A stretch of DNA of 7,573 bases, from the NCBI GenBank assembly GCA_963629425.1, contig CAVGIU010000081.1:1-7573 (forward strand), read 5' to 3'. A program made the translations under genes and the position numbers. This DNA comes from F23-B02 sp963629425. Lineage in GTDB: Bacteria > Bacillota > Clostridia > Oscillospirales > Oscillospiraceae. The notes under the pieces are model-generated. The model was given only the letters and a program-made list of their open reading frames with translations. It was not told where the DNA came from and searched no databases. Positions within the stretch are counted from its first letter, which is position 1, and the number at the start of each line of letters is the position of its first letter. Shown here one piece after another: positions 1-6,012 of this stretch.

Positions 1-1256
1 TCGCAGTACCATGCCGGTATTCTGTGTCCCCACCAAAGCTGACGTGAGATGCACCAGTCGTGGACGTTTTCCATCCAGTTCATATAGGTCTTTGTGAAAC
101 GCTCTGGAACGAATTTGATCCTTCCGTCCTTTACGACCTCGATGGCGGCCTCAGCCAGGGGCTTCATCTTGACAAACCACTGGGGGCTTGTGAGCGGCTC
201 AACGACGGTGCCGCAGCGGTAGCAACAGCCGACATTATGGTTATACGGCTCGACCTTGACGAGGTAGCCCTGCTCCTCGAGATCGGCAACTATGGCCTTG
301 CGGGCCTCGTAGCGATCCATGCCGTTATATTTTCCGCCGTTTATGATCTTTGCGTCCTCGTCGATGCAGAGTATCTGCTCAAGGTTATGCCGGAGGCCGA
401 CCTCGTAGTCGTTCGGGTCGTGGCAGGGCGTCATCTTGACGGCTCCCGTGCCGAAGCCGAGCTCAACGTATTCGTCGGCGACAATGGGGAGCTTTCTTCC
501 TACCAGCGGCAGGATAGCATTTTTGCCGACAAGGTGCTTATAACGCTCATCGTCGGGATGCACGGCAACACCGGAGTCGCCGAGCATGGTCTCAGGACGG
601 GTGGTAGCGATGATAAATTCCTCATCCGAGTCCTCAATGGGGTATCTTATGTGCCAGAACGATCCCGGCATATCTTTATATTCGACCTCAGCGTCGGAAA
701 GCGCCGTGCGGCACTTCGGGCACCAGTTTATTATGCGGCTGCCCTTGTAGATAAGGCCCTTTTCGTACAGCTCACAGAAGGTCTCGCGCACGCTCTTTGC
801 GCGCGTCTCGTCCATTGTAAATGCGCTTCTGTCCCAATCGCAGGACGCGCCGAGCACCTTCTGCTGCTCAACGATGCGGTTGCCGTATTTATTCTTCCAT
901 TCCCAAACGCGCTCGAGGAATTTCTCGCGGCCGAGATCATAGCGAGTAAGGCCTTCCTTGACGCGCAGCTCTTCCTCGACCTTTATCTGCGTTGCGATGC
1001 CTGCGTGATCGGTGCCCGGAAGCCACAGAGCGGCATAGCCCTGCATGCGCTTATAACGAGTCAGGATATCCTGCAGGGTCGAGTCGAGCGCATGCCCCAT
1101 ATGCAGCTGGCCTGTTACGTTGGGGGGCGGCATAACTATCGAAAACGGCTTTTTGTCGTGGTCTATGACGCCCTTGAAGCAGCCGTGCGACTGCCACATT
1201 TCATATATTCTCTTTTCCACCGTACCGGGGTCATACACCTTCGGCAGTTCTTTCAT
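1..1256 (-). CDS. valS: Valyl-tRNA synthetase, N-terminal 418 residues (cut by window edge)
   Basis: Class I aminoacyl-tRNA synthetase that charges tRNA-Val with valine in the cytoplasm. Reading the minus strand from ATG at 1256 gives a continuous frame to the left edge. Seen in it are the HIGH-type motif HMGH (about residues 52-55) after PPPNVTG, then LPGTDHAGIATQ, a Cys pair in INWCPKC, the CP1 editing-domain signature ATTRPETMLGD, and near the edge SRQLWWGHRIPAWYC. This order is diagnostic of ValRS rather than IleRS or LeuRS. The KMSKS loop and anticodon-binding domain lie outside the window; the full protein should be near 880 residues. The start is supported by AAGGAGG at 1264-1270, seven bases upstream. 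The gene has its own promoter and a T-box leader, so expression should respond to uncharged tRNA-Val. Confidence 0.97.
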   Translation of the reverse strand, partial: MKELPKVYDPGTVEKRIYEMWQSHGCFKGVIDHDKKPFSIVMPPPNVTGQLHMGHALDSTLQDILTRYKRMQGYAALWLPGTDHAGIATQIKVEEELRVKEGLTRYDLGREKFLERVWEWKNKYGNRIVEQQKVLGASCDWDRSAFTMDETRAKSVRETFCELYEKGLIYKGSRIINWCPKCRTALSDAEVEYKDMPGSFWHIRYPIEDSDEEFIIATTRPETMLGDSGVAVHPDDERYKHLVGKNAILPLVGRKLPIVADEYVELGFGTGAVKMTPCHDPNDYEVGLRHNLEQILCIDEDAKIINGGKYNGMDRYEARKAIVADLEEQGYLVKVEPYNHNVGCCYRCGTVVEPLTSPQWFVKMKPLAEAAIEVVKDGRIKFVPERFTKTYMNWMENVHDWCISRQLWWGHRIPAWYC

Positions 1257-1277
1257 ATCTGATCCTCCTTAACAAAT

Positions 1278-1310
1278 AAAAAAACTGCGCCCCGAACATC
1301 AGGGCGCAGT
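1278..1310 (-). terminator. T-box controlled intrinsic terminator of the valS leader
   Basis: On the minus strand ACTGCGCCC (1310-1302) and GGGCGCAGT (1292-1284) form a 9-bp GC-rich stem around a 9-base loop. Six T residues (1283-1278) follow and then an AT-rich stretch. It sits between the T-box motif and the valS ribosome binding site, where attenuation by a T-box leader is expected. Confidence 0.92.
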
Positions 1311-1507
1311 ATTACGCGGTACCACCTGAATTCCGCGCATAAGGCGCGGCACTCATCGCTCTGTAACGGGAGCTCCCGTCCGGCCTACTGAAATTTCGGC
1401 TCGGCTGCTCGGGACCGACCTTCGGCGGCATGCTTTAGGAACTTGCACCAATCGTTCCCTCTCTGAAAAGCAAGCTTAGCCTACTCCTGTCCGTCATTGC
1501 CTTTAAC
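1278..1507 (-). promoter_or_regulatory. T-box riboswitch leader of valS (valine type)
   Basis: Untranslated leader that senses uncharged tRNA and controls readthrough into valS. Seen on the minus strand, in order: the AGTA part of the specifier-loop E motif (1485-1482), the AGAGAGGG...GGTGC distal element (1464-1445), the 3' side of the specifier loop with GAA (1423-1421) and codon GTC (1419-1417), a Stem III-like perfect palindrome (1379-1366), the canonical T-box AGGTGGTACCGCG (1327-1315), and a terminator. GGC/GCC and GGAC/GTCC pairs bracket the specifier loop, and GTC is followed by a purine as is usual. GTC is a valine codon, matching the gene. TGGT in the antiterminator bulge would pair with an ACCA tRNA end, as expected for tRNA-Val. 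The antiterminator helix is CGCGG (1337-1333) with CCGCG (1319-1315). Confidence 0.95.
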
Positions 1508-1513
1508 AAATCT

Positions 1514-1543
1514 ATTATATGCACTTTTCGCCTGAAAAGTCAA
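1514..1543 (-). promoter_or_regulatory. Sigma-A promoter of valS
   Basis: On the minus strand -35 TTGACT (1543-1538) and -10 TATAAT (1519-1514) are separated by 18 bases. Transcription should start near 1507, just before the T-box leader. The promoter begins only ten bases past the degV stop codon. Confidence 0.85.
1523..1540. repeat. Perfect inverted repeat inside the valS promoter
   Basis: ACTTTTC (1523-1529) and GAAAAGT (1534-1540) are perfect 7-base inverted arms around four bases. The palindrome fills most of the spacer and touches the -35 hexamer. No T run follows on either strand, so it does not look like a terminator for degV. An operator is possible, but no regulator is identified. 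Confidence 0.6.
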
Positions 1544-1552
1544 GCCCGGGAA

Positions 1553-2440
1553 TTACTCGCCGCGCTCGACGCCCCAGAAGAACAGTGCAACCGTGCCGGG
1601 GCCGGTGTGGCTGCCGATGGTCGTTCCGACATAGTTTATCTCGACCTTGCCGCTCAGCTTCGGGAAGCGCTCCTCGACGAGAGCGGCGACTGCCTTCGCG
1701 TCCTCAACGCAGCCCGACTGCGATATGTAGCACTTGCCGGAGTAATCGAGGCCGTCGTTTGCGCACTGCTCCATGCGCTCGACGATGGTCTTTATGACCT
1801 TTTTCTTCGTGCGGATCTTTTCCCTGGGAATAAGTCTGCCGAGGTTGTCCATATTCAGCAGCGGGCAGATGTTGAGCATCGTTCCGAAGAAGCCTGCCGC
1901 CTTGGAGATTCTGCCGCCCTTGACGTAAAAGCTCAGGTCAGTTGAGAAAAACCAGTGGTGCAGGTGAAGCTTGTTTTCTTCGATCCAGTCGTGAGCCTCG
2001 TCGATGCTCATACCCTCGTCGCGCTTATCGGCGAGCGTGTCCATCAAGAGGCCGTAGCCCGAGGATGCGCCGAGAGAGTCGACGATGTATATCTTGCGCT
2101 CGGGGAAGTCCTGCGCAAGTATCTCGGCCGCGCTGCGGGCGGAGTTGACTGTGCCGGAGATGCCGCTCGAGAGCGTAACATGCAGGATGTCCTTGCCCTC
2201 TTCGAGAAAAGGCGTAAAGAAATCGACGTACTCGGCAACGTTTACCTGACTGGTTTTGGTATCCGCGCCCTCGGCCATTTTTTTATAAAATTCCTCAAAC
2301 GGGATGCTCTGACCGAGGTCATCGCTGTAGTCCTCGCCGTCGAGCATGTAGTGGAAGCAAACGTACTTGATATCTCGTGCTTCAAAATGTTCCTTTGAAA
2401 GGTCTGCCGTCGAGCAGCAGCTGATTATATAGTCAGACAT
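1553..2440 (-). CDS. DegV family fatty-acid-binding protein
   Basis: Cytoplasmic two-domain protein of 295 residues, close to the usual 280-300 for the family. DegV/FakB proteins bind a fatty acid and, where studied, present it to the kinase FakA for phosphorylation and entry into phospholipid synthesis. Family landmarks seen: STADL near the N-terminus (10-14), TSQ (63-65), TLSSGISGT (89-97), KGGRIS (174-179) and IGSHTGPG (275-282). The usual VTDSTADL-type opening reads ISCCSTADL here, with Cys in place of Asp. I chose ATG at 2440 because GGAGG lies five bases upstream; a TTG twelve bases earlier overlaps that ribosome binding site. No fakA is in the window, so the lipid partner role is family knowledge, not seen. 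It has its own promoter upstream and no evident terminator before the valS promoter, so some readthrough into the valS leader is possible. Confidence 0.92.
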   Translation of the reverse strand: MSDYIISCCSTADLSKEHFEARDIKYVCFHYMLDGEDYSDDLGQSIPFEEFYKKMAEGADTKTSQVNVAEYVDFFTPFLEEGKDILHVTLSSGISGTVNSARSAAEILAQDFPERKIYIVDSLGASSGYGLLMDTLADKRDEGMSIDEAHDWIEENKLHLHHWFFSTDLSFYVKGGRISKAAGFFGTMLNICPLLNMDNLGRLIPREKIRTKKKVIKTIVERMEQCANDGLDYSGKCYISQSGCVEDAKAVAALVEERFPKLSGKVEINYVGTTIGSHTGPGTVALFFWGVERGE

Positions 2441-2467
2441 AATTTCCTCCAACGATCAATAAATATG

Positions 2468-2500
2468 CCCGTATACAACGGATAATCCATTATATACGGG
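2468..2500. repeat. Inverted repeat spanning the degV -10 region
   Basis: CCCGTATA (2468-2475) and TATACGGG (2493-2500) are perfect 8-base inverted arms separated by 17 bases. A smaller dyad, ATAATCCATTAT (2483-2494), lies inside and covers the -10 hexamer. There is no T run as a terminator would need. Placement on the promoter suggests a repressor site or a promoter-proximal hairpin; this is inference. Confidence 0.6.
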
Positions 2501-2517
2501 CAGAATTTGAAAAGCAA
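2489..2517 (-). promoter_or_regulatory. Sigma-A promoter of degV
   Basis: On the minus strand -35 TTGCTT (2517-2512) and -10 TATAAT (2494-2489) are 17 bases apart. The expected start is near 2482, giving a leader of about 40 bases before the degV ATG. It lies in the 112-base gap after trxA. Confidence 0.75.
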
Positions 2518-2552
2518 TAAATTTTTCGACTTTTCAGCTTACAAAAGGGCAA

Positions 2553-2855
2553 TCAGCCGAACATAAGCATCAGTTCCTCGCAGCTTGTTACGCCGACCTC
2601 TTTGCTGATCTGCTTTCCGTCCCTGAAAGCTATGAGTGTGGGGATGCTCATAACGCCGAAACGCTGCGCGATGGCCGGCACCTGATCAACATCGAGCTTG
2701 CATACCTGGACGCGGCCTTCCATCTGTTTGTCGAACTCCTCAAGTATCGGAGCCTGCATTTGACAGGGTCCGCACCAGGTCGCCCAAAAATCAACCAGCA
2801 CGAGACCGGAGGAGGTCACGGAATCGAAATTATCCTTCGTAAGATGCATTATCAT
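2553..2855 (-). CDS. trxA: Thioredoxin
   Basis: Small cytoplasmic protein-disulfide reductant of 100 residues, typical for a single thioredoxin domain. The active site WCGPC is at 27-31 in the context VDFWATWCGPCQMQAP, and the cis-proline loop SIPT is at 70-73. Other core thioredoxin segments, such as KLDVDQVPAIAQRFGV (53-68), are present. The ATG at 2855 is preferred over the second ATG two codons later because GGAG lies nine bases upstream. That ribosome binding site is inside the last codons of trxB, and the two genes are separated by three bases, so they are almost certainly translated from one message. TrxB next door should recycle it. I see no intrinsic terminator after the stop: the 112 bases up to degV are AT-rich and hold the degV promoter. 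Confidence 0.97.
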   Translation of the reverse strand: MIMHLTKDNFDSVTSSGLVLVDFWATWCGPCQMQAPILEEFDKQMEGRVQVCKLDVDQVPAIAQRFGVMSIPTLIAFRDGKQISKEVGVTSCEELMLMFG

Positions 2856-2858
2856 GAT

Positions 2859-3680
2859 TTATATCTCCTTTTCGATGGTATTTATATATTCGCAGGCAGA
2901 AAGCGCGGCGACATTGCCCTCGCCCACTGCCCTTGCTATCTGATACGGAGCGCCGGTGCAGTCACCTGCGGCATAAACGCCCTTTATGTTAGTTTTGCCG
3001 CTGCGGTCTGTTTTTATTACGCCGCGCTCGGTCTCGATGCCGGAAACAAGGCTCTCGGCCGTGAGCGTGTCTTTTAAAATAAAAACGCAGTCTGCCTTAT
3101 ACTCCCGTCCGTCAGCAATGAGCGTATCGGCCTTCATTCCGCCGCGGATATCAAATTTCTCTTTGCCGGTGAATGACAGCACCTCACAGCCGATATCGCG
3201 CAAAAACTGCGCATCGTGCGCCGCCTCCACGCTGTCGCCGATGACGGCAACGGTCTTTCCTTTATAAAGCATCCCGTCGCAGGTCGCGCAATAGCTGACT
3301 CCCCTGCCGAGAAACTCCGTTTCTCCCTTACATATGGGGCGGCGGCTTATGCCGCTTGCAACGATCACGGCGCTTGCCGAATAAAACTCTCGTCCGACGG
3401 CTACACCGATGCTTTTACCGATCGGCACGACACTGAGCGCACGTCCGCGGATAATGACGGCGTCACTTTCCTCAAGCTGTTTTGTCATTGTCTTTATGAT
3501 ATCTGCGCCGCTGCCGGAGATGCCGGGATAATTGGTAACGCTTTCGGCAAGACAGAGCTTGCTGCTCTCAGGCGGGTTTGAAATAACGCCGGTCTTCTTG
3601 CCGCGATTGCAGGCCGTTAGCGCCGCCGAGACCCCTGCAGGCCCCGCGCCGATGATGAGTATATCAAATTTGCTGTCCAT
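2859..3680 (-). CDS. trxB: Thioredoxin reductase-like flavoprotein lacking NADPH-binding motifs
   Basis: FAD-containing enzyme expected to reduce the disulfide of the adjacent thioredoxin. Of 273 residues, about 40 fewer than typical NADPH-thioredoxin reductases. Seen: the FAD dinucleotide motif GAGPAG (11-16), the redox pair CATC (131-134) followed by DG, and the C-terminal FAD motif GVYAAGDCTGAPYQ (234-247). The pyridine-nucleotide domain is unusual. The expected GxGxxA reads GDSVEA (148-153), and the usual HRRxxxR stretch is replaced by SFTGKEKFDIRGG (169-181). Loss of both is the hallmark of the ferredoxin-dependent flavin thioredoxin reductases described in clostridia, so reduced ferredoxin may be the electron donor; that is inference. 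ATG at 3680 is chosen because AGGTG lies seven bases upstream; an in-frame GTG at 3707 has no ribosome binding site and precedes the likely transcript start. First gene of the trxB-trxA operon, divergent from glnS. Confidence 0.93.
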   Translation of the reverse strand: MDSKFDILIIGAGPAGVSAALTACNRGKKTGVISNPPESSKLCLAESVTNYPGISGSGADIIKTMTKQLEESDAVIIRGRALSVVPIGKSIGVAVGREFYSASAVIVASGISRRPICKGETEFLGRGVSYCATCDGMLYKGKTVAVIGDSVEAAHDAQFLRDIGCEVLSFTGKEKFDIRGGMKADTLIADGREYKADCVFILKDTLTAESLVSGIETERGVIKTDRSGKTNIKGVYAAGDCTGAPYQIARAVGEGNVAALSACEYINTIEKEI

Positions 3681-3697
3681 TTTTATCACCTGTAAGC

Positions 3698-3726
3698 ATA
3701 TTATCACAGTTTCTGCGTTTTCTCAA
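3698..3726 (-). promoter_or_regulatory. Promoter of the trxB-trxA operon
   Basis: On the minus strand -35 TTGAGA (3726-3721) and -10 TAATAT (3703-3698) are 17 bases apart, with TGTGA just before the -10 resembling an extended element. The implied 5' leader is only about 10-12 bases, which favours the trxB ATG at 3680. Confidence 0.6.
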
Positions 3727-3761
3727 CGGCATATGCAACCACACTCAAATTTATTTTTATA

Positions 3762-3790
3762 TTGTAATTACGTGAGATTTCGTTTATAAT
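3762..3790 (+). promoter_or_regulatory. Sigma-A promoter of glnS-moaB
   Basis: -35 TTGTAA (3762-3767) and -10 TATAAT (3785-3790) are 17 bases apart in an AT-rich stretch that contrasts with the GC-rich genes. The start near 3797 leaves a leader of about 25 bases, too short for a T-box, so glnS is not controlled like valS. Confidence 0.75.
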
Positions 3791-3821
3791 TTTTCTATCC
3801 AAGTTAACAGGAGTATGAACC

Positions 3822-5489
3822 ATGGAAGAGATAAGCAAAAACTTTATTGAAAACTTTATCGACGAGGACCTTGCCGAGGGCGGCAGATTTGCCGGGATGC
3901 AGGTGCACACCCGTTTCCCGCCCGAGCCGAACGGCTATCTGCACATCGGCCATTGCAAGGCGCTTATCATAGATTTCGGCACCGCCGAGAAGTACGGCGG
4001 CATCTGCAACCTGCGTATGGACGACACCAACCCCGCCAAGGAGGATACCGAATACGTCGACGCCATTCAGGAGGATATCCACTGGCTCGGCTTTGACTGG
4101 GGTGACCGCTTCTTCTATGGCTCGGACTATTTTGAGAAGACCTACGAATATGCGGTCGAGCTCATAAAAAAGGGACTTGCCTATGTCTGCGAGCTCACGC
4201 CTGAGCAGTTTAAGGAATACCGCGGCGATACGACAAAGCCCGCGGTGAGCCCCTATCGTGACAGACCCATTGAGGAAAACCTCGAGCTGTTCGAGCGCAT
4301 GAAAAACGGCGAATTCCCCGAGGGCAAATACACACTGCGTGCAAAAATTGACCTTGCCTCCGGCAACTTCAACATGCGCGACCCCGTGCTGTACCGCATC
4401 AGATACATTGAACATCACCGTCAGGGCACAAAGTGGTGCATCTTCCCCATGTACGATTTTGCACACCCCATTCAGGACGCGCTTGAGGGCATAACTCACT
4501 CGCTGTGCTCACTTGAATACGAGGATCACCGCCCGCTGTACGACTGGGTCATAAACAATGTCTCCGTGCCCTCCAAGCCGCGCCAGATTGAGTTTGCGCG
4601 CCTCGGCATAAACTACACCGTGCTCAGCAAGCGCAAGCTCAGAAGGCTTGTGGAGGAAGGTCTTGTTTCCGGCTGGGACGATCCGCGTATGCCGACCCTC
4701 TGCGGTCTGCGCCGCCGCGGCTATACTCCCGCATCGATTCGCAATTTCTGCGAGAGGATCGGCGTTGCGAAGGTTCCGAGCACCGTTGAATTTTCATTCC
4801 TTGAGCATTGCCTGCGCGAGGATCTTAACGATCACGCTCAGCGTGCGATGGCCGTCCTGCGCCCCATAAAGCTTACGATAACGAACTATCCCGAGGGGCA
4901 GAGCGAGGAGCTCGACGTTGAAAATAACCCCAACGATCCGAACGCCGGTACGAGAAAGCTGACCTTCTCCCGCGAGCTTTGGATCGAGGCGGAGGATTTC
5001 CTTGAAACGCCCGTTCCCAAGTACAAAAGGCTTTATCCCGACGGCCCCGAGTGCCGTCTGAAGGGCGCATACCTCATAAAATGCACCGGCTGCGTCAAGG
5101 ATGGTGACGGCAACATCGTCGAGGTGCTCGCGACCTATGATCCCGAGAGCCGCGGCGGCGATCCTGCCGACGGCCGCAAGGTCAAGGGCGCGACGATCCA
5201 TTGGGTCGATGCGGGCAACTGCGCCGACGCCGAGATAAGGCTGTACAGCAATCTGTTCTCTGACCCGGATCCCGACGCGGCGGACAAGGATTATATAAGC
5301 TGCCTCAATCCCGACTCGCTCGAGGTGCTCACAGGCTGCAAGCTGGAGAAAATGCTCGAATGCGCTGCCGCTCCGGCACAGTTCCAGTTCCTGCGCATGG
5401 GATATTTCTGCGTCGACAGCAAGGATTCTACGCCGGGGCACCTTGTGTTCAACCGCGCTGTTGCTCTCAAGGACAGCTTCAAGAAATAA
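3822..5489 (+). CDS. glnS: Glutaminyl-tRNA synthetase
   Basis: Class I synthetase that charges tRNA-Gln directly with glutamine. At 555 residues it matches the length of enterobacterial GlnRS. Seen: PPEPNGYLHIGH (33-44) holding the HIGH motif, the KMSKS-equivalent VLSKRKL (267-273), and the GlnRS-type segment CSLEYEDHRPLYDW (229-242), where GluRS would differ. The C-terminal half, from about residue 340, carries the two beta-barrel anticodon-binding region typical of GlnRS/eukaryotic-type GluRS, ending in HLVFNRAVALKDS (540-552). Start ATG at 3822 follows AGGAG by about eight bases. Many Firmicutes instead make Gln-tRNA by amidating Glu-tRNA with GatCAB, so a dedicated GlnRS suggests lineage-specific acquisition; this is inference, and the amidase genes are not in view. 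First gene of a two-gene operon with moaB. Confidence 0.97.
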   Translation: MEEISKNFIENFIDEDLAEGGRFAGMQVHTRFPPEPNGYLHIGHCKALIIDFGTAEKYGGICNLRMDDTNPAKEDTEYVDAIQEDIHWLGFDWGDRFFYGSDYFEKTYEYAVELIKKGLAYVCELTPEQFKEYRGDTTKPAVSPYRDRPIEENLELFERMKNGEFPEGKYTLRAKIDLASGNFNMRDPVLYRIRYIEHHRQGTKWCIFPMYDFAHPIQDALEGITHSLCSLEYEDHRPLYDWVINNVSVPSKPRQIEFARLGINYTVLSKRKLRRLVEEGLVSGWDDPRMPTLCGLRRRGYTPASIRNFCERIGVAKVPSTVEFSFLEHCLREDLNDHAQRAMAVLRPIKLTITNYPEGQSEELDVENNPNDPNAGTRKLTFSRELWIEAEDFLETPVPKYKRLYPDGPECRLKGAYLIKCTGCVKDGDGNIVEVLATYDPESRGGDPADGRKVKGATIHWVDAGNCADAEIRLYSNLFSDPDPDAADKDYISCLNPDSLEVLTGCKLEKMLECAAAPAQFQFLRMGYFCVDSKDSTPGHLVFNRAVALKDSFKK

Positions 5490-5499
5490 GGAGGATCAT

Positions 5500-5976
5500 A
5501 TGGATTACACTGCTGCGCTCATCACCGTAAGCGACGGCTGCGCTTCCGGCAAAAGGGCCGACAAGGTCGGTCCCTCGATCATTCAGATGCTTGAGGAGGC
5601 CGGCTTCAAAGTCATTTATCACGGCCTCGTTCCCGACGAGCGGCACGAGATATCCTCTGAGTTTATAAAATGCGCCTATGAGCTCGGCGCGGACCTCATA
5701 ATTTCCACCGGCGGCACGGGCTTCGGCAGGCGTGACATTACGCCCGAGGCAACACGCGACGTCATCTCGCGCGAGATACCCGCCATTCCGCAGGCGATGC
5801 TGCACTACAGTCTCGAGCTCACTCCGCGAGCCATGCTCACAAGAGGCGTTGCCGGCATACGCGGCAAGAGCCTTATCCTCAATCTCCCCGGCAACGAGAG
5901 CGGAGCAAAGCAGAACCTCAGCGCCGTGATCGGCATTTTGGAGCATGCCCTTCAAATGATATCAAAAGACGAATAA
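5500..5976 (+). CDS. moaB: MoaB/MogA family molybdopterin-binding protein
   Basis: Single-domain protein of 158 residues, the usual size for this family, which adenylylates molybdopterin before metal insertion in molybdenum or tungsten cofactor synthesis. Seen: the opening ALITVSDGCASG (6-17), the pterin-binding loop STGGTGF (69-75), the family signature RRDITPEAT (77-85) and the C-terminal NLPGNESGAKQNL (128-140). The last segment usually reads LPGSPKG or similar, so the N-E-S residues are a variation. Start ATG at 5500 is supported by AAGGAGG six bases upstream. It begins ten bases after glnS stops, so the two are co-transcribed, and a strong hairpin ends the operon. No other cofactor genes are nearby. 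Whether it is a true adenylyltransferase or a divergent paralogue cannot be told from sequence alone. Confidence 0.9.
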   Translation: MDYTAALITVSDGCASGKRADKVGPSIIQMLEEAGFKVIYHGLVPDERHEISSEFIKCAYELGADLIISTGGTGFGRRDITPEATRDVISREIPAIPQAMLHYSLELTPRAMLTRGVAGIRGKSLILNLPGNESGAKQNLSAVIGILEHALQMISKDE

Positions 5977-5982
5977 GATTTG

Positions 5983-6012
5983 AAAAACCACGGTTTTTAA
6001 CCGTGGTTTTTT
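5983..6012. terminator. Bidirectional terminator between moaB and the isochorismatase gene
   Basis: AAAAACCACGGTT (5983-5995) and AACCGTGGTTTTT (5999-6011) form a 13-bp stem with a three-base loop. T residues follow on the plus strand; on the minus strand the A-rich arm supplies the U tract. It starts seven bases after the moaB stop and includes the last codons and stop of the convergent gene. Confidence 0.9.

Noticed and set aside
60..1262. A 400-residue plus-strand open frame
   Set aside because: It lies antisense to valS, whose motifs are unambiguous. The frame stays open because of GC-rich codon bias and shows no recognisable domain.
1955..2398. A 147-residue plus-strand open frame
   Set aside because: Antisense to degV with no recognisable motifs.
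2508..2536. TGAAAAG...CTTTTCA inverted repeat after trxA as a terminator
   Set aside because: The seven-base stem is AT-rich with a 15-base loop and no T run, too weak to call.
1532..2538. The 10-mer CTGAAAAGTC shared between the valS promoter and the region after trxA
   Set aside because: Dozens of 10-base matches are expected by chance in a window of this size, and the two are in opposite orientation in unlike contexts.
3815..3850. A short out-of-frame ATG peptide of 11 codons overlapping the glnS start, a possible leader peptide
   Set aside because: The ATG is only one base from the AGGAG, too close for efficient initiation, and the peptide has no glutamine run or other regulatory sign.
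3804..4499. A 231-residue minus-strand open frame, and a 215-residue one at 4794-5441
   Set aside because: Both are antisense to glnS, have no supported ribosome binding site or domain, and are explained by the codon structure of glnS.
5479..5955. A 158-residue minus-strand open frame
   Set aside because: Antisense to moaB, which has clear family motifs and a strong ribosome binding site.
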